Shown: positions 54,383-63,803, counted from the stretch's first letter. The stretch: DNA of 64,000 bases from Pseudoalteromonas sp. SMS1 (GCF_021530565.1 NZ_JAKGBI010000013.1:1-64000); one strand, 5' to 3'. Notes: generated from the letters alone by a model not told the origin. Program-made: numbers and translations.

Positions 54383-55630
54383 ATGGTCACTTCCATAATC
54401 CTAACCCTGATAGCGTTAGCTTTTGTGCTTATCGTTATAGAGGATATTATCCATGTAAACAAGGCCAAAACGACCCTTTTTTTTGGCACTTTATGTTGGA
54501 TTATCGCTTTTATATCTCCAATTCATGGCGAAAGCTCAGAAACTATACAACATCAGCTAGATCATAACATTCTAGAAATCGCTACCTTATGGCTATTTTT
54601 GATGGCGGCTATGACTTTTGTTGCGTACCTAAATTCGAAAGGGTTTATACAAAACATCGTGCATAGGATTATGCCAGAGCAAATCAGTGAGCGAAAACTC
54701 ATGTTCCTAGTTGGTGCATTTGCTTTTGTTTTTTCTTCGATTTCAGACAATATTACGGCAACATTAATATCGCTCGCTGTGGTCATGTCATTGAAATTGG
54801 ACACGAAGAAACTAGTTAAGTATGCCACACTTATTATCTTTAGCGTTAACTCCGGTGGTGTATCGCTTATTACTGGTGATGTGACGACTTTAATGATTTT
54901 CTTAGCCGGTAAAGTGACTATTCCAGACTTACTACTGCTCGTGGTCCCTGCAATGGTGAGTGTGTTTGCTCTAGCTGCAATGCTGTCAATTGGGATGAAT
55001 GAACAATTACACTTTACACGCCAAGAGGCACGTCGTATTGAAAAAACGGATATTACAATTGCGGTTATCTTCATGTCCACCGTGCTAGCGACCTTGTATT
55101 TAAGTGTTCAATATCAAGTCCCTCCCATGCTGACCTTCTTATTTGGTCTTTCTTTGATGTTTCTAGTTGCGCAATTTTTAATGCGCAAAAAAGATGTTAA
55201 CAAAAAGATTATTGATTACATCAGAGAAATTGAATACGACACACTGCTATTCTTCGTAGGTGTTTTGCTACTGGTGGGGGCACTAAAGGAAGTCGGGGTG
55301 CTAAACATGTTTACAGAATTATACCTGTTTTTAGCGCCTGAATATGCAAATTACTTGGTCGGACTATTAAGTGCAGCTGTCGATAATGTGCCATTAACCG
55401 CAGCACTTTTAAAAGCTCAGATTGAGATGACGCCTCAGCAGTGGTTAACGTTTACCTATGCCACGGGAGTGGGGGGCTCGATGCTAATTATTGGTTCTGC
55501 GGCGGGTATTATCGCGATGAGCAAAGTGAAAGCGTTGACTTTCACCAGCTATTTGAAAATGTCACTGTACTTATTGGTTGCATATACCATTGGCTATGCC
55601 GGTTCATTTTACATGGGTCAGATGATTTAA
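54383..55630 (+). CDS. nhaD: Na+/H+ antiporter NhaD
   Basis: This inner-membrane antiporter has 415 residues and about 12 hydrophobic segments. NhaD features are IEDIIHVNKAKT at the N-terminus, FSSISDNITATLIS (~115-130), FSVNSGGVSLITGDVTT and a late SAAVDNVPLTAALLKA. It expels Na+ at alkaline pH. I chose ATG 54383; the TTG at 54371 lies only 1 nt after an AGG and adds four residues, so either is possible. It is divergent from mksF. Confidence 0.9.
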   Translation: MVTSIILTLIALAFVLIVIEDIIHVNKAKTTLFFGTLCWIIAFISPIHGESSETIQHQLDHNILEIATLWLFLMAAMTFVAYLNSKGFIQNIVHRIMPEQISERKLMFLVGAFAFVFSSISDNITATLISLAVVMSLKLDTKKLVKYATLIIFSVNSGGVSLITGDVTTLMIFLAGKVTIPDLLLLVVPAMVSVFALAAMLSIGMNEQLHFTRQEARRIEKTDITIAVIFMSTVLATLYLSVQYQVPPMLTFLFGLSLMFLVAQFLMRKKDVNKKIIDYIREIEYDTLLFFVGVLLLVGALKEVGVLNMFTELYLFLAPEYANYLVGLLSAAVDNVPLTAALLKAQIEMTPQQWLTFTYATGVGGSMLIIGSAAGIIAMSKVKALTFTSYLKMSLYLLVAYTIGYAGSFYMGQMI

Positions 55631-55661
55631 CGTTTTTTAATGTTTAGGGTACAAAAAACAC

Positions 55662-55690
55662 TTGACACCTAGACGTCTAAAAGATAATTT
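55662..55690 (+). promoter_or_regulatory. Strong sigma-70 promoter of riboswitch-lysC
   Basis: TTGACA (55662-55667), a 17-bp spacer and TAATTT (55685-55690), the best promoter match seen in the window. Its position places it upstream of the lysine riboswitch. The hairpin at 55697-55722 lies between, and in the leader RNA it would be transcribed first. Confidence 0.65.
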
Positions 55691-55696
55691 TTAAAA

Positions 55697-55724
55697 GCCT
55701 GCTCTTAGAAGCAGGTTTTTATTT
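55697..55724 (+). terminator. Hairpin with T-run after nhaD
   Basis: CCTGCT and AGCAGG arms with a 6-nt loop, preceded by AAAAG and followed by TTTTTA. It suits a terminator for nhaD. It also lies downstream of the promoter at 55662-55690, so transcripts starting there would cross it; either the promoter is spurious or the hairpin attenuates it. Confidence 0.65.
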
Positions 55725-55757
55725 TGCGCATGTTCATGTTCGGACACGCAAAATAAA

Positions 55758-55921
55758 CAGAAGAGGTGCGATGCTTAGGTAGCTTGTTTGAGGACACGAG
55801 ATCCAAAGAGAACAAGTGAGGGAAGTATTCGCCGAGGAAAGTGATTGATTCGTGGCAATGACTTTTCGGTTTAGGAGGTTGAATCCTCTGAACTGTCACC
55901 GTTTTTGGTGGAGAGCTTCTG
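55758..55921 (+). promoter_or_regulatory. Lysine riboswitch (L box) controlling lysC
   Basis: The aptamer has the L-box landmarks in order: AGAGGTGCG (55762-55770), CTTAGGTAGC, GAGGGAAGTATTCGCCGAGG (55817-55836) and AGAGCTTCTGG. P1 closes by pairing CAGAAG (55758-55763) with CTTCTG (55916-55921). Downstream, TCTCCTT (55967-55973) perfectly complements the lysC ribosome site AAGGAGA (56004-56010), and the same bases can instead pair locally with AAGGA (55980-55984). No intrinsic terminator is seen, so control is probably translational. Confidence 0.9.
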
Positions 55922-56014
55922 GCAGTGGTCTTACAGTGTATCAATTCTTCCTCTTGCCAAGTTAGTTCTCCTTATATTAAAGGATAGTCGTTTGGACTGT
56001 CGAAAGGAGATAAA

Positions 56015-57361
56015 ATGAATTCCCAGTATGTTGTTGCAAAGTTTGGTGGTACCAGTGTGGCCGACTTTACAGCCATGCATCGTTGTGCCCAGATTATCAA
56101 TGATGACCCGAGCGTTAGAGTGGTCGTTGTGAGCGCCAGTGCTGGTGTTACAAATCACTTAGTTACCCTTGTTCAACAGAAGTCTGACGAAGCACAAAGA
56201 CTTGAACTCGTTGAGTCAGTGATGAGTATTCAACGAAATATCCTGACGCACGTCACACTGGATAAAGACCTACAAACAGGGTTTGACAGCACCGCTGAAA
56301 AATTCAAGCAACTCGCACTATTGCCTGCCTTGGACCCACAGCAGTGTGATGAAGTATTAAGTTTTGGTGAGCGTTTTTCCTCGTATATTTTTTCGCAAGT
56401 CTTACGCGATTTGGGGGTGAGTGCGCAACGCTTTGATGTTCGAGATGTGTTAAAAACAGACAGTAGTTTTTCCAAAGCAACGCCAGATGTGGCTGCGACA
56501 GAGAAGGCTGCAAACGCATGTTTGCTTCCGTTACTTGACGACCATGTCGTAGTGACGCAAGGGTTCATCGGCAGTGACAAATATGGCCAAACGACCACTT
56601 TAGGGCGCGGCGGGTCTGATTACAGTGCAGCGTTACTAGCTGAAGCTATTGGCGCTCAAAGTGTTCATATTTGGACTGATGTTGTCGGTATTTTTAGTAC
56701 GGATCCGCGTTTATGTAACAAAGCAAAACCAATTCCAAGGTTGAGCTTTGATGAAGCAGCTGAAATGGCAACCTTTGGTGCAAAGGTCTTACACCCTGCA
56801 ACCATTCTCCCAGCCAGTCGAAAAGGTATTTCGGTGTTTGTTGGATCCAGCAAAGCGCCTGAACAAGGCGGTACTTGGATTGAAAAAGAAACCCAGTCTC
56901 AATCTGGTATCAGAGCCGTGACACAACGCAAAAATCAAATTTTGCTGACGCTTAAAAGCCCTGAAATGTTACTTGCGAGCGGTTTTTTAGCGAGAATATT
57001 TACGATATTGAGTAATTACAACATCTCAGTTGACCTCGTCACAACGTCAGAGATAAGTGTGGCGCTGACACTAGACAATGCACCCAATGCAACTCGCCCA
57101 GAGCTGGAACAGGCCTGCTTGGATGAATTGGGCGCTTTTTGTCACGTAACCGTAGAAAATAATCTCACGTTAGTTGCGATGATTGGGTCAGAAATTCAGC
57201 TGCATGGCGGTGAAGACTGCTTGGTTGATGTCCTTTCTGCGTTCGACATTCGCTTAATTTGTCACGGTGCTAGCCGCCATAACTTATGCTTTTTAGTGGA
57301 GCAGAGTAAATCGGATTTTGTCGTTCAATCTATCCATCAAAAATTGTTAGAAGCCGCTTAG
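56015..57361 (+). CDS. lysC: Lysine-sensitive aspartokinase
   Basis: First step of the aspartate pathway: phosphorylates aspartate. The 448-residue monofunctional enzyme has the N-terminal VAKFGGTSVADF motif, TLGRGGSDYSAALLAEAI (~195-212) and FSTDPRL, then C-terminal ACT domains (~310-448; LLASGFLARIFTILSNYNISVDLVTTSE). The length matches E. coli LysC/AKIII (449). AAGGAGA lies 4 nt before the ATG and is likely masked by the riboswitch under high lysine. Confidence 0.95.
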   Translation: MNSQYVVAKFGGTSVADFTAMHRCAQIINDDPSVRVVVVSASAGVTNHLVTLVQQKSDEAQRLELVESVMSIQRNILTHVTLDKDLQTGFDSTAEKFKQLALLPALDPQQCDEVLSFGERFSSYIFSQVLRDLGVSAQRFDVRDVLKTDSSFSKATPDVAATEKAANACLLPLLDDHVVVTQGFIGSDKYGQTTTLGRGGSDYSAALLAEAIGAQSVHIWTDVVGIFSTDPRLCNKAKPIPRLSFDEAAEMATFGAKVLHPATILPASRKGISVFVGSSKAPEQGGTWIEKETQSQSGIRAVTQRKNQILLTLKSPEMLLASGFLARIFTILSNYNISVDLVTTSEISVALTLDNAPNATRPELEQACLDELGAFCHVTVENNLTLVAMIGSEIQLHGGEDCLVDVLSAFDIRLICHGASRHNLCFLVEQSKSDFVVQSIHQKLLEAA

Positions 57362-57533
57362 TTATTCTAGGCACCGCCTTTCCTAGGGCCAAATACAGTT
57401 CCTTTGTATTTGGCCTATTTAAATCCCGAAGTATTAAGACATGAATTTCTAACAAAAATTAGTGATAAAGTTGCAATAAATTTGGTGTGATGGCAATCTA
57501 GATAACAGTGCAATAGGAGTGAGGAAACGGGCA

Positions 57534-58064
57534 ATGCAGTATCAACAAGTATATGAATTTTGGTTTGTGACCTGTTCTGAAACTGACTGGTGGCAAAAGT
57601 CGGTCGCATTCGACCAGCGTGTGTCACAAGAGTTTTCTACATTGCATACTAAAGCACATCATGGTGAGCTAGCAGCCTGGCGACAAAGCCCTGTTGGCGC
57701 ATTGTGTGAAATCATTGTGTTAGACCAGTTCTCTAGAAATATGTTTCGTGATACGCAGCGTGCTTTCGCGAGTGATACTCTGGCGTTGTGTTTAGCGCAA
57801 CACGCCATTGAAAAAGGCTATGATAAAGCACTGAATGACACTGAAGTTGGTTTTTTGTATATGCCGTTTATGCACAGTGAAAGCCAATATATTCATCAAC
57901 AAGCTGAGAAGCTGTTTCGCGATCTGCCGAATTATGAATTTGAAATGGCTCATAAAAAAATTATCGATCGCTTTGGTCGCTATCCTCATCGAAATGAGAT
58001 ACTTAGCCGGGTTTCAACTGATGAAGAGATTGAGTTTTTGCAGCAACCTGGTTCAAGTTTTTAA
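57534..58064 (+). CDS. DUF924 family protein
   Basis: This 176-residue helical protein has the DUF924 pattern: YEFWF at the start, DQRV, VGALCEIIVLDQFSRNMFRDTQRAFASD, FLYMPFMHSES and DRFGRYPHRNEILSR near the C-terminus. It is probably cytosolic, with a TPR-like fold. I chose ATG 57534, preceded by GAGGAAA; the upstream GTG lies inside that site. Function unknown. It is a single gene between lysC and the NSS transporter. Confidence 0.9.
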   Translation: MQYQQVYEFWFVTCSETDWWQKSVAFDQRVSQEFSTLHTKAHHGELAAWRQSPVGALCEIIVLDQFSRNMFRDTQRAFASDTLALCLAQHAIEKGYDKALNDTEVGFLYMPFMHSESQYIHQQAEKLFRDLPNYEFEMAHKKIIDRFGRYPHRNEILSRVSTDEEIEFLQQPGSSF

Positions 58065-58187
58065 TTGTTGCAAAATATGAAATTGCAAAGACTGAAAGGT
58101 GCTTATATCGGTACCTAATCACTCGCAATTTTCATTAAACAGGGTATAATCGCGGACCTAAAACAATAATTATATTAGCGTTAAATT

Positions 58188-59513
58188 ATGGCTCAGGTAC
58201 GTGATGGTTTTCAAAGTCGACTTGGCTTTGTTCTTGCTGCAGCGGGCGCCGCTGTTGGATTAGGAAATATTTGGGGCTTTCCCACACAGGCCGCCAATCA
58301 TGGTGGTGGAGCATTTTTGCTTGCATATTTTATCGTCATCTTTTTACTCGCCTTACCAGCTTTGTATACTGAACTGTATCTCGGTCATCAAGCACAGGCC
58401 AACCCAGTTAAAGCACTAAGAATGGCATGGCAAGAGAAAAGCCCTAAAGTAGGTGCTGGTGCAGGGTATTTAGGTCTTGCTGGTGCAATCGTCATGCTCA
58501 GCTTTTATTCTATTGTCGCGGGTTGGATGCTTGCCCATTCTTTAGAGCCGGTGACTACTTTTCTCGGTCTGGAGTCAGCCAGTCAGTTTCTCACTGGCGA
58601 TTCAATGACACGCAACTTCGTATTCACGCCATTGATGCTGCTCCTGACTGCCGCAATTATTTTGAAAGGCGTTAAGTCAGGCATCGAAATTTGGTCTCGT
58701 CGTCTAATGCCTGTCTTGCTTCTATTGTTGGTGTGTTTGATTGCCTATATGGCAACCTTAGATGGTGCAAGTGAAGGATTTCGCGCTTATTTAGTACCAG
58801 ATTTTAGCAAAATTACCGATCCAGACTTAATCATTGCAGCAATGGGCCAAGCGTTCTTTTCACTTTCATTGGGGGTGGGTTGTATGATGATCTACGGCTC
58901 GTACCTTAAGCCAAACGAAAACCTGCCTAAACTAACATTCAGTGTTGCAATGCTAGACACCGGCGTGGCATTTTTAGCTGGCTTATTGATCATTCCTGCA
59001 ATTTTTGTTGCTCAGCAAAATGGTGTTGAAGTATTCCAAGATGGTAAATTAGTGGGTGAAGGGCGACTTATTTTTGCGATTTTACCAGAGTTGTTTGCGA
59101 GTATGGGACAAATTGGTATTTGGGTTGGTCTTACGTTCTTTGTATTGATGTCGATTGCATCGTTAACCTCAACCATTTCATCTACTGAAATACCGGTCTC
59201 ATTCTTAGTCGAAAACCATGGCATGGCGCGTAAAGCGGCGACTTGGGTGGTTACACTTGTTATTCTGATATGCTCAAGTCTGATAATCTTGAACTTTGAA
59301 TGGTTGTTTGGCTTGGTGATTAATGTATTTACACGCTACCAACTGCCGTTGATGGGGTTGTTTTACTTTATCACTGTTGGTTGGATGTGGCGACGTGGTA
59401 ACCAATTGCTTTTAGCTACGGACGGGAAGCAATATTGGTTTGCCCAATACTTGAAGTTTGTTTGTCCGATATTGATGACAGCCGTGTTTGTGAATGTGGT
59501 TTTTAACAAGTAA
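58188..59513 (+). CDS. Sodium-dependent transporter, NSS family
   Basis: This inner-membrane Na+-coupled amino-acid-type transporter has 441 residues. The TM1 signature AAAGAAVGLGNIWGFP (~17-32) is characteristic, and ~11 helices follow, as in bacterial NSS (LeuT-like, MhsT-like) proteins. TM6 and TM8 regions (GQAFFSLSLGVGCMMIYGSY; LTSTISSTEIPVSFLVE) are readable. A TATAAT box lies at 58145-58150. The substrate cannot be told from the sequence. A strong terminator follows. Confidence 0.92.
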   Translation: MAQVRDGFQSRLGFVLAAAGAAVGLGNIWGFPTQAANHGGGAFLLAYFIVIFLLALPALYTELYLGHQAQANPVKALRMAWQEKSPKVGAGAGYLGLAGAIVMLSFYSIVAGWMLAHSLEPVTTFLGLESASQFLTGDSMTRNFVFTPLMLLLTAAIILKGVKSGIEIWSRRLMPVLLLLLVCLIAYMATLDGASEGFRAYLVPDFSKITDPDLIIAAMGQAFFSLSLGVGCMMIYGSYLKPNENLPKLTFSVAMLDTGVAFLAGLLIIPAIFVAQQNGVEVFQDGKLVGEGRLIFAILPELFASMGQIGIWVGLTFFVLMSIASLTSTISSTEIPVSFLVENHGMARKAATWVVTLVILICSSLIILNFEWLFGLVINVFTRYQLPLMGLFYFITVGWMWRRGNQLLLATDGKQYWFAQYLKFVCPILMTAVFVNVVFNK

Positions 59514-59537
59514 TAATGGACATTGATGATACAAATT

Positions 59538-59568
59538 AGCGCGACTTTTAGGTCGCGCTTTTTTTTTA
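59538..59568 (+). terminator. Intrinsic terminator after NSS gene
   Basis: AGCGCGAC and GTCGCGCT arms with a 6-nt loop and a long T-run. The convergent D-2-hydroxyacid dehydrogenase gene ends 15 nt later. Confidence 0.9.
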
Positions 59569-59583
59569 CTAATCCTGATGCGT

Positions 59584-60561
59584 TTAAATGCTATTTGGCG
59601 AGATTCTACCACTGTCGAGCGTATTCAAGTTATCAACGGTTGTCGAGGCGATTTCTGTCAGCGCTTCTTTGGTGAAGAAGCCTTGATGTCCAGTGATCAA
59701 CACATTTGGAAAACCGCTCAGTCGGATAAAGTCATCATCTTGTATGATATCTTCACTTCTATCTTTAAAGAACAGCTCCGATTCTTGCTCGTATACGTCT
59801 AGTCCAAGGTACCCCACCTTTTTAGTCTTTAATGCCTTAATACAGGCTTGCGTATCGATTAATGCGCCTCTACTGGTGTTGATCACCATGACGCCTTGCT
59901 TCATTTGTTCAAAAGCATCACTATTTAATAAATGGTGTGTAGCATCAGTCAGGGGGCAGTGCAGGGTAATGATGTCGCTTTGCTCAAACAGCATTTGTAA
60001 CGATACCTGAGTATACGAGCCTTCCCCGATATTAGGGTCAAATACGAGGGTGTGTGCGCCAAAGCCATTCAAGATAGAAACCAAAGATTGGCCTATTTTT
60101 CCACAGCCAATTACACCAACAGTTTTGTTATGGATATTGAAGCCAAGCAGCCCATTTAAATCAAAGTTTTCTTCTCTGACTCTGTTATAAGCCTTATGGG
60201 TCTTACGCGCTAATGTCAGCATCAGCGCGATGCAATGCTCCGCTACAGCTTCAGGGCTGTAGGCTGGTACACGAACAACTTGGATTCCCAGTGCATGCGC
60301 CGCTTCTATATCTACGTTGTTATAGCCAGCGCAGCGCAGGGCAATATACCTAACATTCAACTCAGCCAATTCAGCTAAAACACAAGCATTGACCTCATCA
60401 TTAACGAAGACACATATTGCATCAAAGCCCGATGCCAGAAAAACGGTGTCTATACTCAACGCATGTTCGAAGTGCGAAATTTCTATATTTGGATAAGCGT
60501 TTATGGCATTACTAAAAAAAGGTTTCTCATACTTTTGCGAACTGAATAGTGCTACTTTCAT
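59584..60561 (-). CDS. D-2-hydroxyacid dehydrogenase, LdhA-like
   Basis: This NAD-dependent enzyme probably interconverts pyruvate and D-lactate. It has 325 residues, with KVALFSSQKYE start, ALRCAGYNNVD substrate-side motif, RVPAYSPEAVAEHCIALML, the NAD loop VGVIGCGKIGQS and the catalytic late motif LITGHQGFFTKEAL with its His. The pattern is closest to fermentative D-lactate dehydrogenases. I chose ATG 60561 over the upstream TTG. The start region overlaps the end of the glutathione peroxidase gene by 35 bp, so the two are co-transcribed. Confidence 0.9.
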   Translation of the reverse strand: MKVALFSSQKYEKPFFSNAINAYPNIEISHFEHALSIDTVFLASGFDAICVFVNDEVNACVLAELAELNVRYIALRCAGYNNVDIEAAHALGIQVVRVPAYSPEAVAEHCIALMLTLARKTHKAYNRVREENFDLNGLLGFNIHNKTVGVIGCGKIGQSLVSILNGFGAHTLVFDPNIGEGSYTQVSLQMLFEQSDIITLHCPLTDATHHLLNSDAFEQMKQGVMVINTSRGALIDTQACIKALKTKKVGYLGLDVYEQESELFFKDRSEDIIQDDDFIRLSGFPNVLITGHQGFFTKEALTEIASTTVDNLNTLDSGRISPNSI

Positions 60562-61042
60562 GATGTAACTGGCCCTCAATAATCTGCTTTAATGATTCAG
60601 GCTTGGTACGCGGCGCATAACGTGACAAAAGTTCTCCATTGCGGCCGATCAAGAATTTTGTGTAATTCCATTTCACGGCGCGATTTTGGGCAATGCCGCG
60701 CGTGTGTGATTTCAAATAATTGAATAAAGGGTGAGCATCAGGCCCATTAACGAGCACTTTCTCAGAGACCTTAAAACTTAAATTGAAATGAGACTGGTAA
60801 AACTCTCGGAGCATTTCATTCTCTAATGGCTCATTTTTACCAAATTGATTGCACGGAAAAGCGACAATTTCCAAGCCGTTGTGCTTATATTTGCGATACA
60901 TTTTTTCTAGTGCGGCCAACTGTGGGGTAAAGCTACACTTGCTAGCAATATTGACGATCAGTACAGGTCTGTCTTGTAGTGACTTAAGAGAGAGTGTTTC
61001 TCCTGTAAGTAACTTAACGCTGTATCTGTATATATTATCCAT
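60527..61042 (-). CDS. Glutathione/thioredoxin peroxidase, GPx family
   Basis: This 171-residue peroxide-reducing enzyme has a thioredoxin-like fold. The peroxidatic cysteine is in NIASKCSFTPQ (~C36), with FPCNQFGKNEP (~Q in the catalytic set, and a possible resolving cysteine) and KWNYTKFLIGRNG (Trp and Asn). It lacks a signal peptide. It resembles BtuE or other Cys-type GPx. It is first in a two-gene operon with the D-2-hydroxyacid dehydrogenase. Confidence 0.92.
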   Translation of the reverse strand: MDNIYRYSVKLLTGETLSLKSLQDRPVLIVNIASKCSFTPQLAALEKMYRKYKHNGLEIVAFPCNQFGKNEPLENEMLREFYQSHFNLSFKVSEKVLVNGPDAHPLFNYLKSHTRGIAQNRAVKWNYTKFLIGRNGELLSRYAPRTKPESLKQIIEGQLHHESSTIQFAKV

Positions 61043-61243
61043 ATTGAAAGGCTCCGTGCATAAAACGAATTTTATTAATATTATTTAGTTGGGAGCAACT
61101 TAAGGTTTCTCCTCATCAACAGTGAGGTAAAAACCCCTCCATTGTTCAAGCATAGCAGCCATTTAGGACAATTTTATGTCAGAGTAGATTTAAATTTAAT
61201 CAAAGTTAAATATTGTTGTAGAATTGAAAAAATAGTGGGAATA

Positions 61244-61268
61244 TTGAGTACCAGTTGTGGGTACTCAA
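61244..61268 (-). terminator. Likely terminator of beta-hydroxyacid dehydrogenase gene
   Basis: TTGAGTACC (61244-61252) and GGTACTCAA (61260-61268) form a 9-bp stem just past the stop codon at 61285. The T-tract is weak. Confidence 0.5.
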
Positions 61269-61284
61269 TGTATCAATGATAGAA

Positions 61285-62160
61285 TCAAACGAGTCGTTTT
61301 AGCAGGCTAGAGGTATCCCAGCGGTTGCCCCCCATTTTTTGTACATCTGCGTAAAACTGGTCTACGAGCGCGGTAAGTGGTAGAGTTGAGCCATTTTTCT
61401 TTGCTTCATCAAGTGCAATTGCCAAATCTTTACGCATCCAATCGACTGCAAACCCATGTTCATAATGATCTTGAAGCATGGTTTTATGTCTATTTTCCAT
61501 TTGCCAGCTTCCCGCGGCGCCTTTTGAGATGACCTCGATAACTGACTCGCAGTCGATCCCCGCATTTTGACCAAATTGAAGTGCCTCAGCTAAACCTTGA
61601 ACGACTCCAGCAATACAGATTTGGTTCATCATTTTAGCGATTTGCCCAGATCCTACTTCGCCCAAAAGCTTTGAAAACCTGGCGAAAGATGCCATTACAG
61701 GCTCAACATTTTCATATACATCAGATGGTCCGCCACACATAATGGTAAGTTGACCATTTACTGCGCCTGCCTCTCCGCCGGAAACGGGAGCGTCTATAAA
61801 CCCAATCTGTTTTGATTCACACAATGCAGATAATTCACGTGCGACGTCTGCTGAAGCGGTGGTATGGTCGACCAGTATGGTGTTGGGTTTCATCGTTTGT
61901 AAAACACCATGCTCTCCAGATGTTACTTGGCGAAGGTCGTCATCATTTCCAACGCAAATGAAGACAATATCTGCATTTTGTGCTGCAAGCGCGGGCGTTT
62001 TTGCGGATTTCCCTGCATAAGATTCTAACCATAATACTGATTTGCTAGAGGTACGATTATAAACTGTGACCGTGTAACCTGCATTTGCGAGGTGGCCAGC
62101 CATAGGGAAGCCCATTACACCCAAACCGATAAATGCTACATTTTTTGTGCTCGATGTCAT
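61285..62160 (-). CDS. Beta-hydroxyacid dehydrogenase, HIBADH family
   Basis: This NAD(P)-dependent oxidoreductase of the 3-hydroxyisobutyrate/tartronate-semialdehyde reductase family has 291 residues. The Rossmann loop is GLGVMGFPMAGHLANAGY, with substrate motif DAPVSGGEAGA (~120-130) and the catalytic lysine in GSGQIAKMMNQ (~K175). I chose ATG 62160; a TTG three codons upstream is the alternative. The exact substrate cannot be told. Confidence 0.9.
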   Translation of the reverse strand: MTSSTKNVAFIGLGVMGFPMAGHLANAGYTVTVYNRTSSKSVLWLESYAGKSAKTPALAAQNADIVFICVGNDDDLRQVTSGEHGVLQTMKPNTILVDHTTASADVARELSALCESKQIGFIDAPVSGGEAGAVNGQLTIMCGGPSDVYENVEPVMASFARFSKLLGEVGSGQIAKMMNQICIAGVVQGLAEALQFGQNAGIDCESVIEVISKGAAGSWQMENRHKTMLQDHYEHGFAVDWMRKDLAIALDEAKKNGSTLPLTALVDQFYADVQKMGGNRWDTSSLLKRLV

Positions 62161-62245
62161 GCTCAACAATCCAATTGCTATTAGTGCATATGATTGTATC
62201 TTAAGATAAATATTTGTGTAGCGAAAAATTAAAAGGTAGCGGTAA

Positions 62246-62280
62246 AGAAGGGCAGTAACGGTTGTCGTTACTGCCTTTTA
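62246..62280 (-). terminator. Likely terminator of DAACS symporter gene
   Basis: GGCAGTAACG (62251-62260) and CGTTACTGCC (62266-62275) form a 10-bp stem just beyond the symporter stop codon on the minus strand. Confidence 0.6.
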
Positions 62281-62288
62281 GTGAAGAG

Positions 62289-63626
62289 TTAAGATGACTT
62301 TGAAGTCGACAAGTTTTCTTCAAGGTCCTTTGCCGCATTAGGATCATTGAACACGTCGAGATTCAATTCTTTCTCCGATTTTGCGACAACACACGTCACC
62401 ATACAATCACCCGTAACATTAACGGCTGTACGTGTCATATCTAGTAGCCTATCCACACCCATAATAATCGCGATGCCTTCAACAGGCAGACCAACTTGGT
62501 TCAATACCATCGCCAACATAATCAAACCAACACCAGGGACGCCTGCTGTACCTACAGATGCTAATGTCGCTGTTAAAATGACCATTAGGTAATCGCTCAA
62601 CGTAAGGTCAACAGCAAACACTTGTGCAATGAATACGGTCGCAACACCTTGCATGATAGCTGTACCATCCATATTAATAGTCGCACCAAGAGGAACTGTG
62701 AAAGATGCTACGGTATTATTAGCGCCCAACTTTTTGGTGGCTGTCTCAAGTGTAACTGGCATCGTAGCACTTGAACTAGACGTACTAAATGCAAACATAC
62801 AAGCGTCTTTCATCTTCGCTAGGAAAGTGATAGGACTCAAACCTGTTAGGACTTTCAATAGCACCGAGTAATTAACCAATGCATGGAAGAATAGAGCGGC
62901 AACAACGACTAAGAAGTATTTACCTAGTTCTTGTATAAGGCCCATTTCAATGTCAGTGAACAACTTCGCCATTAAACAGAATACACCATAAGGTGCTAAG
63001 TTCATTAACAACGTGACGAGCTTTAATACCACCGTATTTAAGTCATCAAATATGACTGCAACACGTTTACCTGCTTCCCCACTGAGTGCCATTGCAATAC
63101 CAAAAAGCAATGCAAACACAATAACTTGCAACATATTGCCACTCGCCATCGCATCGATTGGATTGGTAGGGAACATACCAATGATGACTTGTGCCAACGT
63201 GGGGGCTTCTTTTGCATCAAAGCTGGCAGTTGTCGTCATTTCAACGCCTGCACCCGGGCTCACGAGCAGTGCTAAAGAAATAGCAACGGTAATCGCAATG
63301 GCTGTGGTCGTTAAGTAAAGAAGAATAGACTTACCACCTAATCGTCCCAACTTTTTGGGGTCGCTCAGGCTACATGTACCACAGACAAGTGAAATAAAGA
63401 CTAATGGCACAACCAGCATTTTTAAACTCGCGATGAAAATCTGTCCACCTACATGGAAGAAGCCATCAACAAAAAAGCTTCTAAGTGGCAAATCAAATAA
63501 GCCTAAAGGAATTAAAAACTCGGGTTCGCCTCCGAGTATAGCTTGGAACACGCGGCCCACAAAAATACCCAAAAACATGGCAATCATGATGCGCGTTGTT
63601 AGGCTAAGTTTATTATTATCAGTCAT
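62289..63626 (-). CDS. Dicarboxylate/amino acid:cation symporter (DAACS)
   Basis: Imports acidic amino acids or C4-dicarboxylates with Na+ or H+. The 445-residue membrane protein has about eight helices, two hairpin loops with serine-rich AFSTSSSSATMPVTLE (~285-300) and the NMDGTAIMQG motif (~325-335), and the GVPGVGLIML region. This is the GltPh/GltP-type fold. Glutamate/aspartate transport would fit the NAD-GDH at 26.6 kb, but substrate is inferred only. Confidence 0.93.
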   Translation of the reverse strand: MTDNNKLSLTTRIMIAMFLGIFVGRVFQAILGGEPEFLIPLGLFDLPLRSFFVDGFFHVGGQIFIASLKMLVVPLVFISLVCGTCSLSDPKKLGRLGGKSILLYLTTTAIAITVAISLALLVSPGAGVEMTTTASFDAKEAPTLAQVIIGMFPTNPIDAMASGNMLQVIVFALLFGIAMALSGEAGKRVAVIFDDLNTVVLKLVTLLMNLAPYGVFCLMAKLFTDIEMGLIQELGKYFLVVVAALFFHALVNYSVLLKVLTGLSPITFLAKMKDACMFAFSTSSSSATMPVTLETATKKLGANNTVASFTVPLGATINMDGTAIMQGVATVFIAQVFAVDLTLSDYLMVILTATLASVGTAGVPGVGLIMLAMVLNQVGLPVEGIAIIMGVDRLLDMTRTAVNVTGDCMVTCVVAKSEKELNLDVFNDPNAAKDLEENLSTSKSS

Positions 63627-63803
63627 AGTTTTCGAGACGCTCTAAAACTTCTTGTTGTCAAAATGGTTATAGACTAACAGGATGGTTCGAAATGAACAAA
63701 AAAAATTGCCCAACACTACGAAAAAATTGTGATTTTTTGCCAAGGTTTGGGTTAACATTATGCAAATAACTCTAATTTTAAATTGTGCGAGGGAGAACTG
63801 CGG

